64,000 bases of DNA. Origin: Dryas octopetala. Lineage: Eukaryota; Streptophyta; Magnoliopsida; Rosales; Rosaceae. The notes under the pieces were generated by a model that was not told the DNA's origin, ran no database searches, and saw only the letters and a list, made by a program, of their open reading frames with translations. The stretch covers positions 3,410,001 through 3,474,000 of the forward strand of contig OY992838.1 of assembly GCA_963921425.1 (NCBI GenBank), in the 5' to 3' direction. Shown here piece by piece: positions 1 through 11,728 of the stretch (positions are counted from its first letter, which is position 1; each line of letters starts with the position of its first letter). Made by a program: the position numbers and the translations under genes.

Positions 1-1705
1 ATGAAACGGATTTTGCCAATGACAGTATGGTTACTTCTTAGTCCTCATAGGGTGGTTTGACTTGACGCTCTTTCATAATTCAAGTAACTGTTTTGTATGA
101 ACAGGTCGAGTCTATATAATGGACATGTACAACCCCGGAATATATCCATTTGTAAGTTGCCTGCTCTCAGCATCATGCTATGGGTTCTCTAAGAAAATTT
201 TAATTTTCTTTTGTGCATTTTGATGCAAGTTTTCCACACCAAAGTTGCCTGCTGTGTTGCTGGTAAAGTCTATCAGGGCAGGACTCATAGACCAAGGATT
301 TACTTCCACAGTCCACACTCATTTGCCTTTTTCAAATTTTGAAAGAGTAGACTAGGGGGGGTGCTGGGGCTGCTGCCATGCCGCAATCTAATCTGATTTT
401 CTTATTCTGGATTTGAATTTTTTTGTTGGTACTTTGGTATACATATCCTGATAATGCCCTTTTCCACCCTTAACAATTTCTTCTTTAGGATTATGAAGCA
501 AGGAGGTATATTGATCAGAAAGTTGAAGTAGCAGTGAGTCATCATTATCCCATTGTCACATCAGAATGTAGTTGTTTGTCCATGATCTTCTGTAGTATAA
601 CCTTTTTTTCTTGAATTTAAACAGAGTGGAACTACAACAAATGAGTACTTAAGAAAATTAGCTGAAGCGCTTGAGGTATGCATTTACTTTGTCTTAGTGG
701 GTGTTCAGGATGGCCTTTTCATCGTTGCAATACGAATATAAGCTGTTGATGGTTTAATTTACCTTATTGCTTTAACAAATATTGTGAAAAGAATTGGTAT
801 TGACTAGATTGTACTTTATTTTTATTGACCTTCCCTTAAGTTTTCATTCATAACTAGTTTGCAATAAAATTTCATCATTTGATGTTCTAAATACGGTAAG
901 AAAGATAGGAAGTGGTTTCTGAACTTTAGCCCAAAATGTGGTGTCTTGACCTAAGGAATCTTTTTAGTTGTAATTGATTCCGTTAGAAGTACTTCCATGT
1001 GAACTCAAGAACTTATCTATGTGTATGTTAGGTTGCCGTTCACAGTTTTGATCCTGAGTTGATAGTCTACAATGCTGGAACTGATATTCTAGATGGAGAT
1101 CCTCTGGGCAGGTTGAAGGTAATATAGTTCTTTGATTTTTTTGGTCTTAGGGAGTATCTTACCTCCATTCTTCTTATTTCCACTCTTTATGTTTAAGTTT
1201 ATGAAGAGGTCATAATCATGAAATGCAAGTGGAGCCATGGAGCTGTTTCTTTAAGTTCTTTTGTGATGTGTTTTTATGTTGACTTGCTTGTGTAGATCAG
1301 TCCTGATGGGATAACCACTAGAGATGAGAAAGTTTTCAGGTTTGCTCGTGAGAGGAACATTCCTATTGTCATGCTCACATCAGGTGCTCTCTCTCTCTCT
1401 CTCTCACTCATATTGCGGGAAAGATGAGAAATTTTTTCCTCTCATCTGTAGGATAACTCTGTTTTGTACTATTAGTACGCTAATCAATTATGATTACTAG
1501 ACACCTAGATACAAGAAACTTACCCACATAGCTAGGTTCTGGGTTACTCATATACGTTGCATAATTGCATTATTTCTTAGCTCAAAAGCCCTTTTATGTT
1601 TCAGGTGGTTACATGAAGTCTAGTGCCAGAGTCATAGCAGACTCGATAACCAATCTCTCGAAGAAATGCCTGATAGATACAGGTAAAAATATGACTGCTT
1701 CATGA
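1..1705 (+). CDS. HDA2: Class IV histone deacetylase, 3' part (partial at left edge)
   Basis: Removes acetyl groups from lysines of histones or other proteins (HDAC11-type class IV deacetylase; family knowledge). Only the last ~146 residues lie in the window. In-frame exons are 1-24, 105-151, 489-533, 625-675, 1032-1118, 1296-1383 and 1605-1705, joined at GT/AG sites. They read ETDFANDS, RVYIMDMYNPGIYPF, DYEARRYIDQKVEVA, then SGTTTNEYLRKLAEALE and so on. YNAGTDILDGDPLG is the conserved aspartate-containing metal-site segment of the family, and LTSGGYMKSSARV is the typical C-terminal block. The stop TGA (1703-1705) follows CLIDTGKNMTAS. A GT at 1683 could instead be a donor to another small exon, so the extreme C-terminus is less sure. 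Identity is secure at family level. Confidence 0.9.
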
Positions 1706-3490
1706 AGTATCTCCATCAACTCTCTATATGGCTATTTAAGAGTTGGATCACTGTCAAAGAGACTGTGAAACTGGTTTTGGGATTCGTATATGCACCTGAA
1801 ATGGGTAGTCTTATGGCTTGTGGTTGTAATTGATATTATATTACATGGTAGTAGATTCACAGAGAATGCCTTATAACAGGGGGAGGAAAAGGGAAAAGGG
1901 CATTTGTATCTTCAATAACAACGATGTATAGTAGATTGTAATATATAGGCAGACGTAAGGTAGAACATCCACCTGGTTGTCACAGTATAGCAGATGCTGA
2001 GAGTTCGGTCGAGAACGAACTGGGCTGCTTTCTCCTGCTAGAGGCCCAGTTACATTGTCTGGTACGATGGCCCAAATCAATTTAGGGCTCCACCAAGATT
2101 GTCCAAGGCGTTGAAGCTCTAGTCAGAGAGAATGTCAATCTGTTGACTATCTCACTCTAGCTGTACTCATGTCTTGTTCCATTTTGACTCTGTCATGACT
2201 CATGAGCCAATTGTATTGTATCCGAATCTTCTTTATCATAAGAAATCTCGCAATCAATTGTATTTCCTAATGCTGTGTGTGGTCAGCAGCGGAGACTTAT
2301 TCTTACATACACGTACGTTTTGGCCTTTTGTTTATGTTTGAACTTTGAAGTATCAAAGTATTTGACATTATTAATATGTATTCACTGCAAAAGGAAAAAG
2401 AGGTTAGGCATCAAAGTTCTAACAATTTTCCTTTTTATTCAAATATTTATTTTCGACAATTTTTCTTTTAATTTTGTTTAGATTCGGCTCCACTCTGTTG
2501 CTCTGTGTATCGAACGTTGATGGTTCTTTCTTTGCATTTTATTTCCTTAGTCGCCTATATTTGTAGTAGTTTTCTAGTTTCTATTATAAGGAAGCTTTCA
2601 ATACCATATGTATGAGAGATGGATTTTTTCTTTTTTGTCAAGTAATAGTGATTTTGGCGGGACGTTGGCATCAAGTCCATCTCAACTAAATTGAAAAAAG
2701 AATTATTTTGGCGTGCTAGAGAGCCATACAAGGTCACTGTCTAATCACAATTTCCACAACGCAATGAATATTGAAAATTGAGTAGAAGGTTTCTTTTTTG
2801 CTAATTTAAATAGTTATATAATATGGTATTAGATTGTTAATTAAATATTTTTATGTCTAAACGTGAGATGCGTGAATGTGTAATTTGTCCTACTCCAACG
2901 AGGCTTTATAACTAACCCAACTTTTTTCCCCCATGAAAAGTCATAGTTTTATACTTTTATCCCAAGAAAAAAAAAAAGTCATAATTTTATGATGATAAAA
3001 TCCCTGACCAACTAAATGAATTAATTCGATTTGTTTGATGCAACCAAAAGGAAAATAGACGATATTCATGTGACTTGGTACAAAAGATTTATACTTTAGA
3101 TCTCTAGTTTTGCAAAAGAGGCAACCTTTTTTGTTTTTTTTTTGTCAGAGCAAAATAGGCAACCTTAACCAACATCAATGGTAATTCCCAAATCAAAAAA
3201 ACAAATTTCCTTAATTTTGGTCTCTCTCACCGCCGATCTTATAACTTATTAGCGGGAGACGATTACAGTTTTCCACCGACGACGGAAAATCCCACATCAA
3301 TTTGTTTAATTAATAATCTGATGAAGATTTATGAGTGTATGACTCCAAGTTGACCACACCCCTAACTCTGGTTACTCTCCACTACCCCCCACCCTCTCTC
3401 TCTCTCTCTCTACCATTTCCGATTTCTCAGTCCCGAAGCTCGACGACTATCGCAGTTTCGTCGTTTAATCTACACGACGCGTTCCTTGCA
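1706..3490. other. Intergenic: HDA2 3' flank and KEA promoter/leader
   Basis: No coding region is seen. The right end holds the KEA leader, with a CT-rich run near 3391-3411 just upstream of the first ATG at 3491. The reading frame is open upstream of that ATG but contains no other in-frame ATG. Confidence 0.6.
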
Positions 3491-5590
3491 ATGTTGAGAA
3501 GAAGCTCGTCGTCGTCGTTGTCGTCGTTCTTCACCGTTCTGATCCCTACTCTGCTCCTCCTGAGCTCCGATTTGCTTCTCTCACTCTCGCTCGCTGACCC
3601 GCTCGCCGAGCCGCTCACTGACTCAGATTTCCTCCTCAACGCCAACGCCACCGAGTCCAATGTCTCCCTCTCCAAGCCCAAAGAAGGCAGCTTCGCTGAC
3701 ATGATCGATAAAGCTCTCGAGAATGAGTTCAAGGACAATGATCAGAACGAAGGTTCGTAGATCCGATGCTCCTCTCTTTCTCTCTGCATGTAGCTTCAAT
3801 TAGGGTTTTAGGCTGCAAAATTTCAAGGATCTTCGGATTCTCTGTTTGGCTACCAAGAAAAAAAAAAGGCAAGAAATTGGATAAGGAAACAAATCATTTT
3901 AAGTGTCAAATGCAGTTACTCTCGTGAACTAATTTATGCTTGGTCATACTTGCAGCTACTGATCCTGGAAGTTTCAACAACAGCGTGGCCGGCCAGCAGG
4001 TTGGTGTTGAGCTAATTTATCTAACATTTCTACATTTACAGGCATAAACTCATTACACCAAGATCTGATTACCCCTCATCTAGCTTTATTCAAATTTGAT
4101 GCATGCGCCAATATTGTAAAAAATCTAATTGCTTTATTTTGATGCATGCTTAATTGCTTATTTCATTCTCAAATTCGATATGATTGTAATTCGTGCTAAA
4201 TTCATTGTTTTACCCATCTTTTGAATGCATAAAGACTCTATTTATGCTTAAAGGTCAGCTAAATGAATCTTTAATCCCTCTTTCTGTGGATCAGGCAGTT
4301 CTGGAAACAGTTGCCAGAGTTAAGTCGAAAAAAAATGAGACGAAAGAGGAAAAGTATGTGCTGCTTCTAAATTAAAATCAGTACATTTTACATTTAGTTT
4401 CTGATCACTTGAATATGACCATTAGTGTAAAGTACCCATGTTCGTTATTTAATTCCTGTTTTTCGCTAATTATTTTGTAGCTCAAACAGATCGTTCCAAC
4501 TGCATGATGTTTTCAATCTGGATAATGATAACAGAGTAGAAGATACCCCAACGCTGATAGATCGCAAGGTAAGATTGGTTCATTGAGAATATAACTGCTT
4601 AGGTATTTATCTTCATGGTTATAAATGCAATTCTTTGTTTTTGTAGGACAATGTCTTTATAATATCAAATTTTAAATCAAAGTATCCAGTGCTGCAGCTA
4701 GACTTAAGGTAAACTGACTGGTTCATCACAGTTTCATTAAGTTCATTGGTCTTCACTTTACAGAAAGTCTTATTTGAACTCTTCTACTTGTTGCATTGCA
4801 GATTGATATCAGATTTGGTGGTTGTTATTGTATCTGCAACCTGTGGTGGCATTGCCTTTGCTTGTGCTGGACAGCCGGTCTGATACATACATACATTTTT
4901 TTATATATATAAGCTTAATATAGAAAATATATAATGCTATGATCTTACTTAATGTTTCATATTTTGCTTTCTTGATACTAAAACTTACCAGGTTATTAGT
5001 GGATATTTGCTAGCTGGATCTGTTATAGGACCTGGAGGGTTCAATTTCGTCAGTGAAATGGTTCAAGTATGTTTTACCCTACAAACTTACTATCCAAGAA
5101 GATTCTCTTATAAACTTCTCTAGAGCCCTTTTGTACAATGGTTCCTAAGTTATGATATTTCATTATTTACCATTTTGGTCAAGTGATCTCGTCACATCTA
5201 TCAAGATGAGTGACAGATTATGGGAAACATATTGTATTTTGTATTCATTCTTGAAAAGGAAGAAACACATCTAACAATCATCTTAGCTAATCCTATCGCT
5301 TTTTGTTAAGGCTTAGATATTTTTCACTTGTAGTCTTGTAGTATACAATGAACAGCTTTGGTAAGGCATATTCAGTATGCCTCTTTTAAGAAATACACAC
5401 TGAGACTATGCTTTATGTTAGAGATGGGATTTGCTATTTGTTGAAATTTAATTGTTAGTATGTTCTTCTTATATAAGATTGTCACATCCATTTTCGCTCT
5501 GGTTTATGCATGCAGGTTGAAACTGTGGCTCAGTTTGGGGTAATCTTTCTTCTTTTTGCTTTGGGCTTGGAGTTCTCCACAACAAAGGTA

Positions 5591-5657
<67 letters not shown>

Positions 5658-8600
5658 GTTTTGGTGCTTATAACGTTTCATCCCTGCATAATTGTAGCTT
5701 CGAGTTGTTCGAGCAGTTGCTGTTCCGGGAGGCCTGCTGCAAATTTTCATGTTTATGTGCCTGTGTGGTATTACAGCCTCAGTATGTCTACTGATTTTCT
5801 ACAGATTTTCCTTCAAAGTTTGTGCACATGTGAAAACATGAAAACTATCTTCACCTGAAGTTCTGGCCATTGAAATATCCATTTGAATTAGAGGAACAGA
5901 TTTTGTGATACATTATATAAAATTAAGATAAGGATAATGTAGAATAAGGGCTGGAATGATTATATGGGAACCGATGGGAACAAATTGATAGGGCTGCCAA
6001 TTATAATGAGTATCCATTCTTGCATCGTACAGCTTCCTTTCTATTTGGTCTAGCTTAATGTGGCTCTTAAGTGTTTTCCCCCTTCTATTGGTGTGCTGGG
6101 TTCAGCCTTTTAGGTCTTTTTTTTTCCTATTACTATTTTAAGTCTGTGACAGGTTTACACAATTGATAGTAGAATGAGCTTTAATTTTTTTAATTTTTTT
6201 TTTTGGAGGGTGAGAGGTGCAGAATTTGTACCAAGAACGTTGACCAAACTCAAGATATCCCTTACTACATAAGCCATAACTGACGTTTCCAGTAGTGGTG
6301 GGACAGTACCAAACACAATTGGACTAGAATAGGCCTTTTTTCTACTTTTGCATGTTGAAATTCTCATTCTCTCTATTTTGTATCCTATAACTCAGTCTAA
6401 TTAGTTTTATGTATTGGGTGATTGGTTCTGTGTACCTCTGATAAATTTTCTCGACATTGATTTTGAAGTCTTTTGTTAATGTAGACTGTGTTATACAATG
6501 TTTCTCATTCTCAATGCTGCAGTTCTGATTGGATGCTGTTTGCAGTTATGTGGTGGTAAAGTTTCCGAGGGGATATTTGTTGGTGTGTTCCTTTCTATGT
6601 CATCAACAGCAGTGGTAAATTAACGTAAACCTGTCTCATTCATGCCTACATCCACAAAGATTTCCACCCACATTCACACTTCTTTATCTATTTCTTGGAC
6701 GCATGTTATTCACAAGCTACATTTTTCTTTGGCTTCAGGTGTTAAAATTTCTGATGGAGAAAAACTCTACTAATGCCCTTCATGGACAAGTTACCATTGG
6801 CACCCTTATTCTACAGGTTTGTTGGTTTTATATACATATTCTATGTTTGGACTTCAATTTCCTTGGTGAATGTTGAGTTGCTGTTTTTTAGCACTGATTT
6901 ATCACTCTTCTAAATATGTCTGGAGAAGATTTTTCTTTTCAGGATTGTGCTGTGGGTTTGCTGTTTGCTTTGCTTCCAGTTCTGGGTGGGACTTCTGGTA
7001 TTCTTCAAGGAGTGATGTCTATGGCTAAGCTGTGAGTTGTTTGTGTGTTTCTTTTAATTGTCTTTGTTCCCCACCCTCATGGTTTAGTATTGAAAATCAA
7101 TGTATCATATTCACTTGATATGTGATAATAGTATCTTCCATGGTATGTTACCTTGATGTTTAAATTTTCTGTGTCACAAAATGATTGTTTTCGTCTCCCA
7201 TTATACTTTGCCATATAAAAGGGTTGGACCTTTATTTTCAAGTTTATGATTACTTTAATGCAACATAAATGTAAACTGGCTAGTAACTCTAATCATAGAT
7301 TGAACATGAGGTCTTGAGATTAAGGTTGTTTACAATATTGCTTATTCGTTTCCTATAAATGACTTAAAGTGATAATGTCATATATTGGCTATAAGTTTAT
7401 GACATCTTATTCTTTTTTAACCAGGATGGTGATGTTGATTACATTTTTGGCTGTTCTTTCTATATTATCTCGTACTTGTGTTCCTTGGTTACTTAAACTG
7501 ATGATAAGTTTATCTTCACAGGTACCATTCTCTTTCCCTTGTTCTAGAAAATTGCTGGATGTGTGTGTGTCTGTGATCTACATTGTTTACTTTGATTTTT
7601 TCTATAATTATAATTTTATCTCTGCAGACCAATGAACTCTACCAATTGGCGTCAGTCGCTTTCTGCTTGCTTGTAGCCTGGGTATATTTTACTTATTTAT
7701 TTATTTAGAATTCTTGCTCCATTTTGGCAGGCTTCTAATTTATCTTAATTCATATGCATCTATGTTTCCTCACACTATGAATAGACCCTCAGCATCTGGT
7801 TAATAGGGTCCTTGTGCATCTTATGAGTTTCTAGGAAATGATGTGAGATAGTTGCATGCTTGAATTTTCTGACATGCATCTCAGGTGCTAGTCAATACCA
7901 GTATAGTCTAATTGCTTTTACAATTTCAGTGTAGTGATAAGCTGGGACTAAGTCTAGAACTGGGTTCCTTCGCTGCGGGAGTGATGATATCAACAACCGA
8001 TCTTGCTCAACATACACTAGAACAAGTAAGGCTATTACTCTATGCTATATTAATGCAGATGATTTTCTTTGCAATATGTACCTTCCTGTAGCTCAAGAAA
8101 CATGGATGCAACCAACCATGAGTATCAGAAGTGGTTTATTTTTCTTTCTTTAGTTATGTTGGATATCTTCTTCCATAGACCTTTCTTTGGGTGGGGAGAG
8201 AACACCATTGTGTTTATGTTATCCATAGCACGCAAGAGAAGGGATTACCTATCAGGATTTTATTTGCTTGTTTAATTGAATTGTGGTATCCTTAAATCAG
8301 TTGAGGTATTTCATTGCACAATAGTAGTGAAAATATTTTGGCTCACTGCATAATATGGGTTTGGATTTCATTGGATCAATTTAAGGCTCTGGACATGGAA
8401 GAACTGTAGGTCTCTAGCCTTCTAAGAGTCCATTTTTGCTCACCACAAAAAGGTGGTGGTGAGCATTACCAATTTACCATCATCATGGATGGGTGACACG
8501 TGTCCCACTACCATGGTGTCACCCATCCATGATGGTGGTAATGTACCATCTCCCTTCCCCTAACAGACATTCCTTTTTTTTTTTCCTATTGCTTTTGTGA

Positions 8601-9697
8601 TTTATGAGATACATATAAGTTATTCTGGCATAAAAAAGAGTACAACCTGCAGTATCAGAATCATTATATGATTACTTTTCTGGTTCATCCGTGTGATCAA
8701 TTGTTGCTCATAATGTTACAGCTCCCTACAGTAATATTTGATACAACACTGAAGTTTGTTTATTCTGCAGATTGAACCCATTCGCAACCTTTTTGCTGCT
8801 CTTTTCCTTGCTAGCATCGGGATGCTGATCCATGTTCAATTTCTCTGGAATCATGTTGATATATTACTAGCATCTGTTATATTAGTTGTCATAATAAAAA
8901 CAGTTATTATCACCATGGTTGTCAAGGGATTTGGTTACAACAACAAAACATCATTTCTTGTAAGTTTGATTTGAAGTCACATTGTTATATTTCTTCTTTC
9001 TAGTAATTTAGTGTTGACAGTTCTTGGACTCTTGTTTCTGTTTAGGTCGGAATTTCTCTGGCACAGATAGGTGAATTTGCTTTTGTTCTTCTAAGTCGTG
9101 CCTCTAATCTCCATCTAGTTGAGGTTAGTGCTACTTGAAATTTTTTTACAATGAGGCTTAAGATGTACTTGGCTGTGTTCTCTGGACCTTTTAAACCTCT
9201 AACTTGTAGCACAAAAGTGTTGTAATTATGATAAAAGCTGAATCTTTGACCATTTTCAGGGGAAATTATATCTGCTTCTTCTTGGAACCACAGCACTTAG
9301 TCTGGTATGATAATTATCTAATAACAACTTGTTTTCAATATTCTAACTCAGACATGTGATAATTTTCTGAAAACCTTTGCAGGTCACCACTCCTTTTCTA
9401 TTCAAGCTAATCCCTGGTTTGGTGCATCTTGGTGTGCTTTTAAGGTGGTTCTCTCCCGACGCCGCTGTTGAGGTAATGACATTTGAATCTCATGTTTAGA
9501 AATGGTTCCATTGAACTTGGTTATAAAAGTCTACCTTTCTGGTTTTATAACCTTTCTGCGCTTGTATTTCCAGCAATGTGTTGAGGTATCTTACATGTGT
9601 CATTTGACTTCAGATTGGATTTAAAGGAGATAACCTGCGCTCAGATAGTGGTAAACAGCGCGTAATTTTGATGGTCCGAGAATCACACGATTCATGA
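3491..9697 (+). CDS. KEA: K+ efflux antiporter, KEA4/5/6 clade (complete, 20 exons)
   Basis: Cation/proton antiporter (CPA2) exchanging K+ for H+ in endomembranes; Arabidopsis KEA4-6 act in Golgi/TGN/prevacuolar compartments (family knowledge). Exons: 3491-3752, 3956-3999, 4295-4353, 4481-4568, 4647-4708, 4802-4877, 4992-5066, 5516-5587, 5698-5781, 6546-6614, 6739-6816, 6943-7031, 7425-7521, 7628-7681, 7930-8025, 8771-8959, 9046-9123, 9260-9304, 9383-9472, 9614-9697. They join in frame to 596 residues, a normal length. The N-terminus is a signal-peptide-like Leu/Ser stretch. A multi-pass exchanger domain follows, with GYLLAGSVIGPGGF, LGLEFSTTKLRVVRAVAV, DCAVGLLFALLPVLGG and AQIGEFAFVLLSRAS. 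There is no C-terminal KTN domain, which separates it from chloroplast KEA1-3. It starts at the first in-frame ATG. Which of KEA4, 5 or 6 it matches cannot be told by eye. Confidence 0.95.
5593..5654 (+). repeat. (CT)31 microsatellite in KEA intron 8
   Basis: About 31 uninterrupted CT units begin 6 bases after the donor of exon 8 (5516-5587) and run straight into TGCAG at 5654-5658. The tract acts as an extreme polypyrimidine run in front of that AG. Confidence 0.95.
8475..8540. repeat. Inverted repeat (hairpin) in KEA intron 15
   Basis: The arms 8475-8499 and 8516-8540 are reverse complements over 25 bases with one mismatch (core ATGGATGGGTGACAC), separated by a 16-base loop. Weaker inverted similarity continues outward. 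It looks like a small MITE or its remnant; no target duplication was identified. Confidence 0.75.
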
Positions 9698-10393
9698 TCT
9701 CTGTATAAAGGAAACTGTAAAGGCAATCTCCAGTCTACCTGATATGTTTTCACTCCAGCCACATTTGGAGTGGTGCTGGTGGAGTTGGTAAGGAGTTGAC
9801 TATTTTCCTTTCTTCTCGTACAAAGCCAATTCTGGAGTAATTTCTGTTTCACACTACCGGCCAAATCAACAGTTCAAAGGAGCCTCGGTAATGGAAGAAC
9901 AGGAAAGACTAACTGCTGAAAGAAGTTAACATCTGATGCTTTATCTATATTAAAATTCATTCTTTCCCATGTGACTTATTCTTTTGAAGTTGTAACATAA
10001 TTTCCGTCTTGTAATTTGAACTTTGTAATTCATATTTTATGTTTTTTTTTTTTTTTTTTTTCTAGGAAGTGTAGAATTTTGGATCTATCAAGTAATGTCT
10101 GTATCATACATCCTTGCTTTACTTCTGAATTTTCCAACTGAGTGCTCCTGTTTCATTATAGGAAAATTTCAACTGCAGCTAGCGAGTAGTAGTGACTGGA
10201 TTTTACAGTAAGGCTAACGAAAATTATGACGGAATGGACCCGAAGGGGTACATTAGAATAACATTGTAACTGTTAGGTGGTAAATTGTTAGAATTAAAAA
10301 GTAAAAGGGCATATTGGGAATGGAATCATAGCTCAGGGCAAAATTGATAATAAGTCAAAAAAAAAATAATATATATATATATATAAGCTGTAT
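9698..10393. other. KEA 3' flank
   Basis: 3' UTR and flank of the antiporter gene with a long T-run near 10042-10061. A short (AT)n run lies at about 10368-10383. No coding sequence is seen. Confidence 0.5.
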
Positions 10394-10600
10394 ACGTCAT
10401 AATGGGCTGTAACTTGGAAAGGATAGTTAACCCAATGGCCGAAGTCCAGGCCCAACCAATAATACAATAAAACTGAAACCTAAGAACAAAGTCAGCCACC
10501 CACTTACACATATAAGGATTCGATGTTTTCATCATTAGTCAGCCACTTGAACTCTCTCCCTGTCCTTTGTCTTTCTCAAAGTATAGATCTGCTCTGTTGA
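10394..10600 (+). repeat. Promoter-like module, copy 1 (repeated at 15686-15938)
   Basis: This segment closely matches 15686-15938: CGTCATAATGGGCTG, then TTAACCCAATGGCC, TCCAGGCCCAACCAATAA, CAGCCACCCACTTACA and CTCTCTCCCTGTCCT. It carries TGGGCT/GGCCCA motifs (site II-like elements of housekeeping promoters, from general knowledge) and a CCAAT sequence, so a duplicated promoter plus leader is a reasonable reading. Here it abuts an RNase H-like relic on the other strand. Confidence 0.7.
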
Positions 10601-10639
10601 GTTTTACTTCTTTAGATCCGAAGTTTTTCTGCTCTGTTG

Positions 10640-10945
10640 AGTTTTGCTGTTGAGAATATTCTTAGTATGTGTGTCATTTTTCAACAAGATTTTGTTATAG
10701 ACGCTTAATATATCATTATCTATTAAACCACAAGAGGAAGAAAGCCTGCATCAGTAGCAAATTGGACACCCGAAAACATAGCTAACAGAAGTTGTTCGGA
10801 CTCAAGTGAAACGCCAAAGGGGCTTTGCATAGCAAGAGCACATCAAGCAATTTGAATTCCTCATTATCGCAACCAACAACTTTAAAACCAAAACCAGTCA
10901 CTACATCAACAACACCATCGACATTCAATATGAACTTAAGTTAAC
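10640..10945 (-). pseudogene. RNase H-like (RVT_3 type) domain relic, copy 1
   Basis: Reading the minus strand from ~10942 gives KFILNVDGVVDVVTGFGF and, after a frame change, SPFGVSLESEQLLLAM, SGVQFATDAGFLPLVV, then NDILSVYNKIL. These match the shape of the plant RNase H-like domain found in many short genes and LINE tails (NVDG with the first Asp, a central Glu, then VVES/D). Stops and frame breaks make it a relic. The acceptor-like TTATTACAG just before the block suggests an ancestral exon. The part around 10640-10725 is repeated at 25305-25390. Confidence 0.6.
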
Positions 10946-10986
10946 AACCGAGCTTGCTGTAATAAATAAATAAACAAGCATTAGAC

Positions 10987-11690
10987 ATGTCCACAACAAT
11001 AGTGCTCTGTGATATTGTTTGAAACAGCTTAGAGCATCTCCAACAAGTGAGAGTGGCTCTCCATTATCTTTTCTAAACAAAAAATACTATCTTTTCATAT
11101 ATGATGTTTTAGCTTGTCTTTTTCTGAAATACAAATGAAATATTCAAAGCTAGCTCTATTTGAGAGTATTGCTTGAGCAGTCACTTTGACTAAAATCTAA
11201 CTGAAACATTTAGAGTATTACTGGAGATGCTCTTACTATTCATCAAATTTATCGCAACCAAATTATTGATTCAATCCTCTAATCACCTTTCCCACAACAC
11301 AATCAATGAGAATCAATGCAATGACGGAAGATATTAGCTGCACAGTAATGATTCCGGTTATACATGAATAAGGTGAGGAACAATAACAAAAGGAATCCCA
11401 CCACCTTTGCTGGTCTTCTCAATCACAATCATGTATGAAAGTTTCCATATCTAGAAAGTGTCGAGGTTTTTAAAATACATGTGGGGAAAAAAAGAAATCA
11501 AGATCATGAAAATCTCATGTTCTTTTCATTTTGTCACCAACTCATTCAAGAATCTAGATCTTGGAAAAACTCACATACCCAAGTATTCATCCTTGTCCTA
11601 CAACCAAACAGTAGAGAGATCAGTTCTCCCCTCAAACATGGTCTTAATATCGAATTATGTTACAAAAGGTGTATCAGGACTGTTGGAAAA
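10987..11690. repeat. 0.7 kb duplicated segment, copy 1 (pairs with 21571-22285)
   Basis: From ATGTCCACAA to GGTGTATCAGGA this segment is nearly identical to 21571-22270, in the same orientation. It includes an internal MITE with the same insertion site in both copies. It covers the 3' flank of the F-box gene. The breakpoints are sharp: homology starts at 10987/21571 and ends about 11690/22285. Confidence 0.9.
11032..11232. mobile_element. PIF/Harbinger-type (Tourist-like) MITE, copy 1
   Basis: 201 bp bounded by GAGCATCTCCA at the left and its complement TGGAGATGCTC at the right, flanked on both sides by the 3-bp target duplication TTA (11029-11031, 11233-11235). TWA target duplications with these ends fit Tourist-like Harbinger MITEs (established knowledge). 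No coding capacity. Confidence 0.85.
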
Positions 11691-11728
11691 AAAATAAAAT
11701 AAATAGTAAGAATTACAAACAAACTATA

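Noticed and set aside
3335..3490. N-terminal extension of KEA
   Set aside because: The frame is open but contains no ATG before 3491, and the extension would precede the signal-peptide-like start.
3427..3738. Minus-strand frame opposite KEA exon 1
   Set aside because: Shadow of the Ser/Leu-rich first exon; no splice or family support.
5469..5750. Minus-strand 93-codon frame with a long Arg-Glu repeat
   Set aside because: It is the (CT)n microsatellite translated backwards across KEA intron and exon; no motif.
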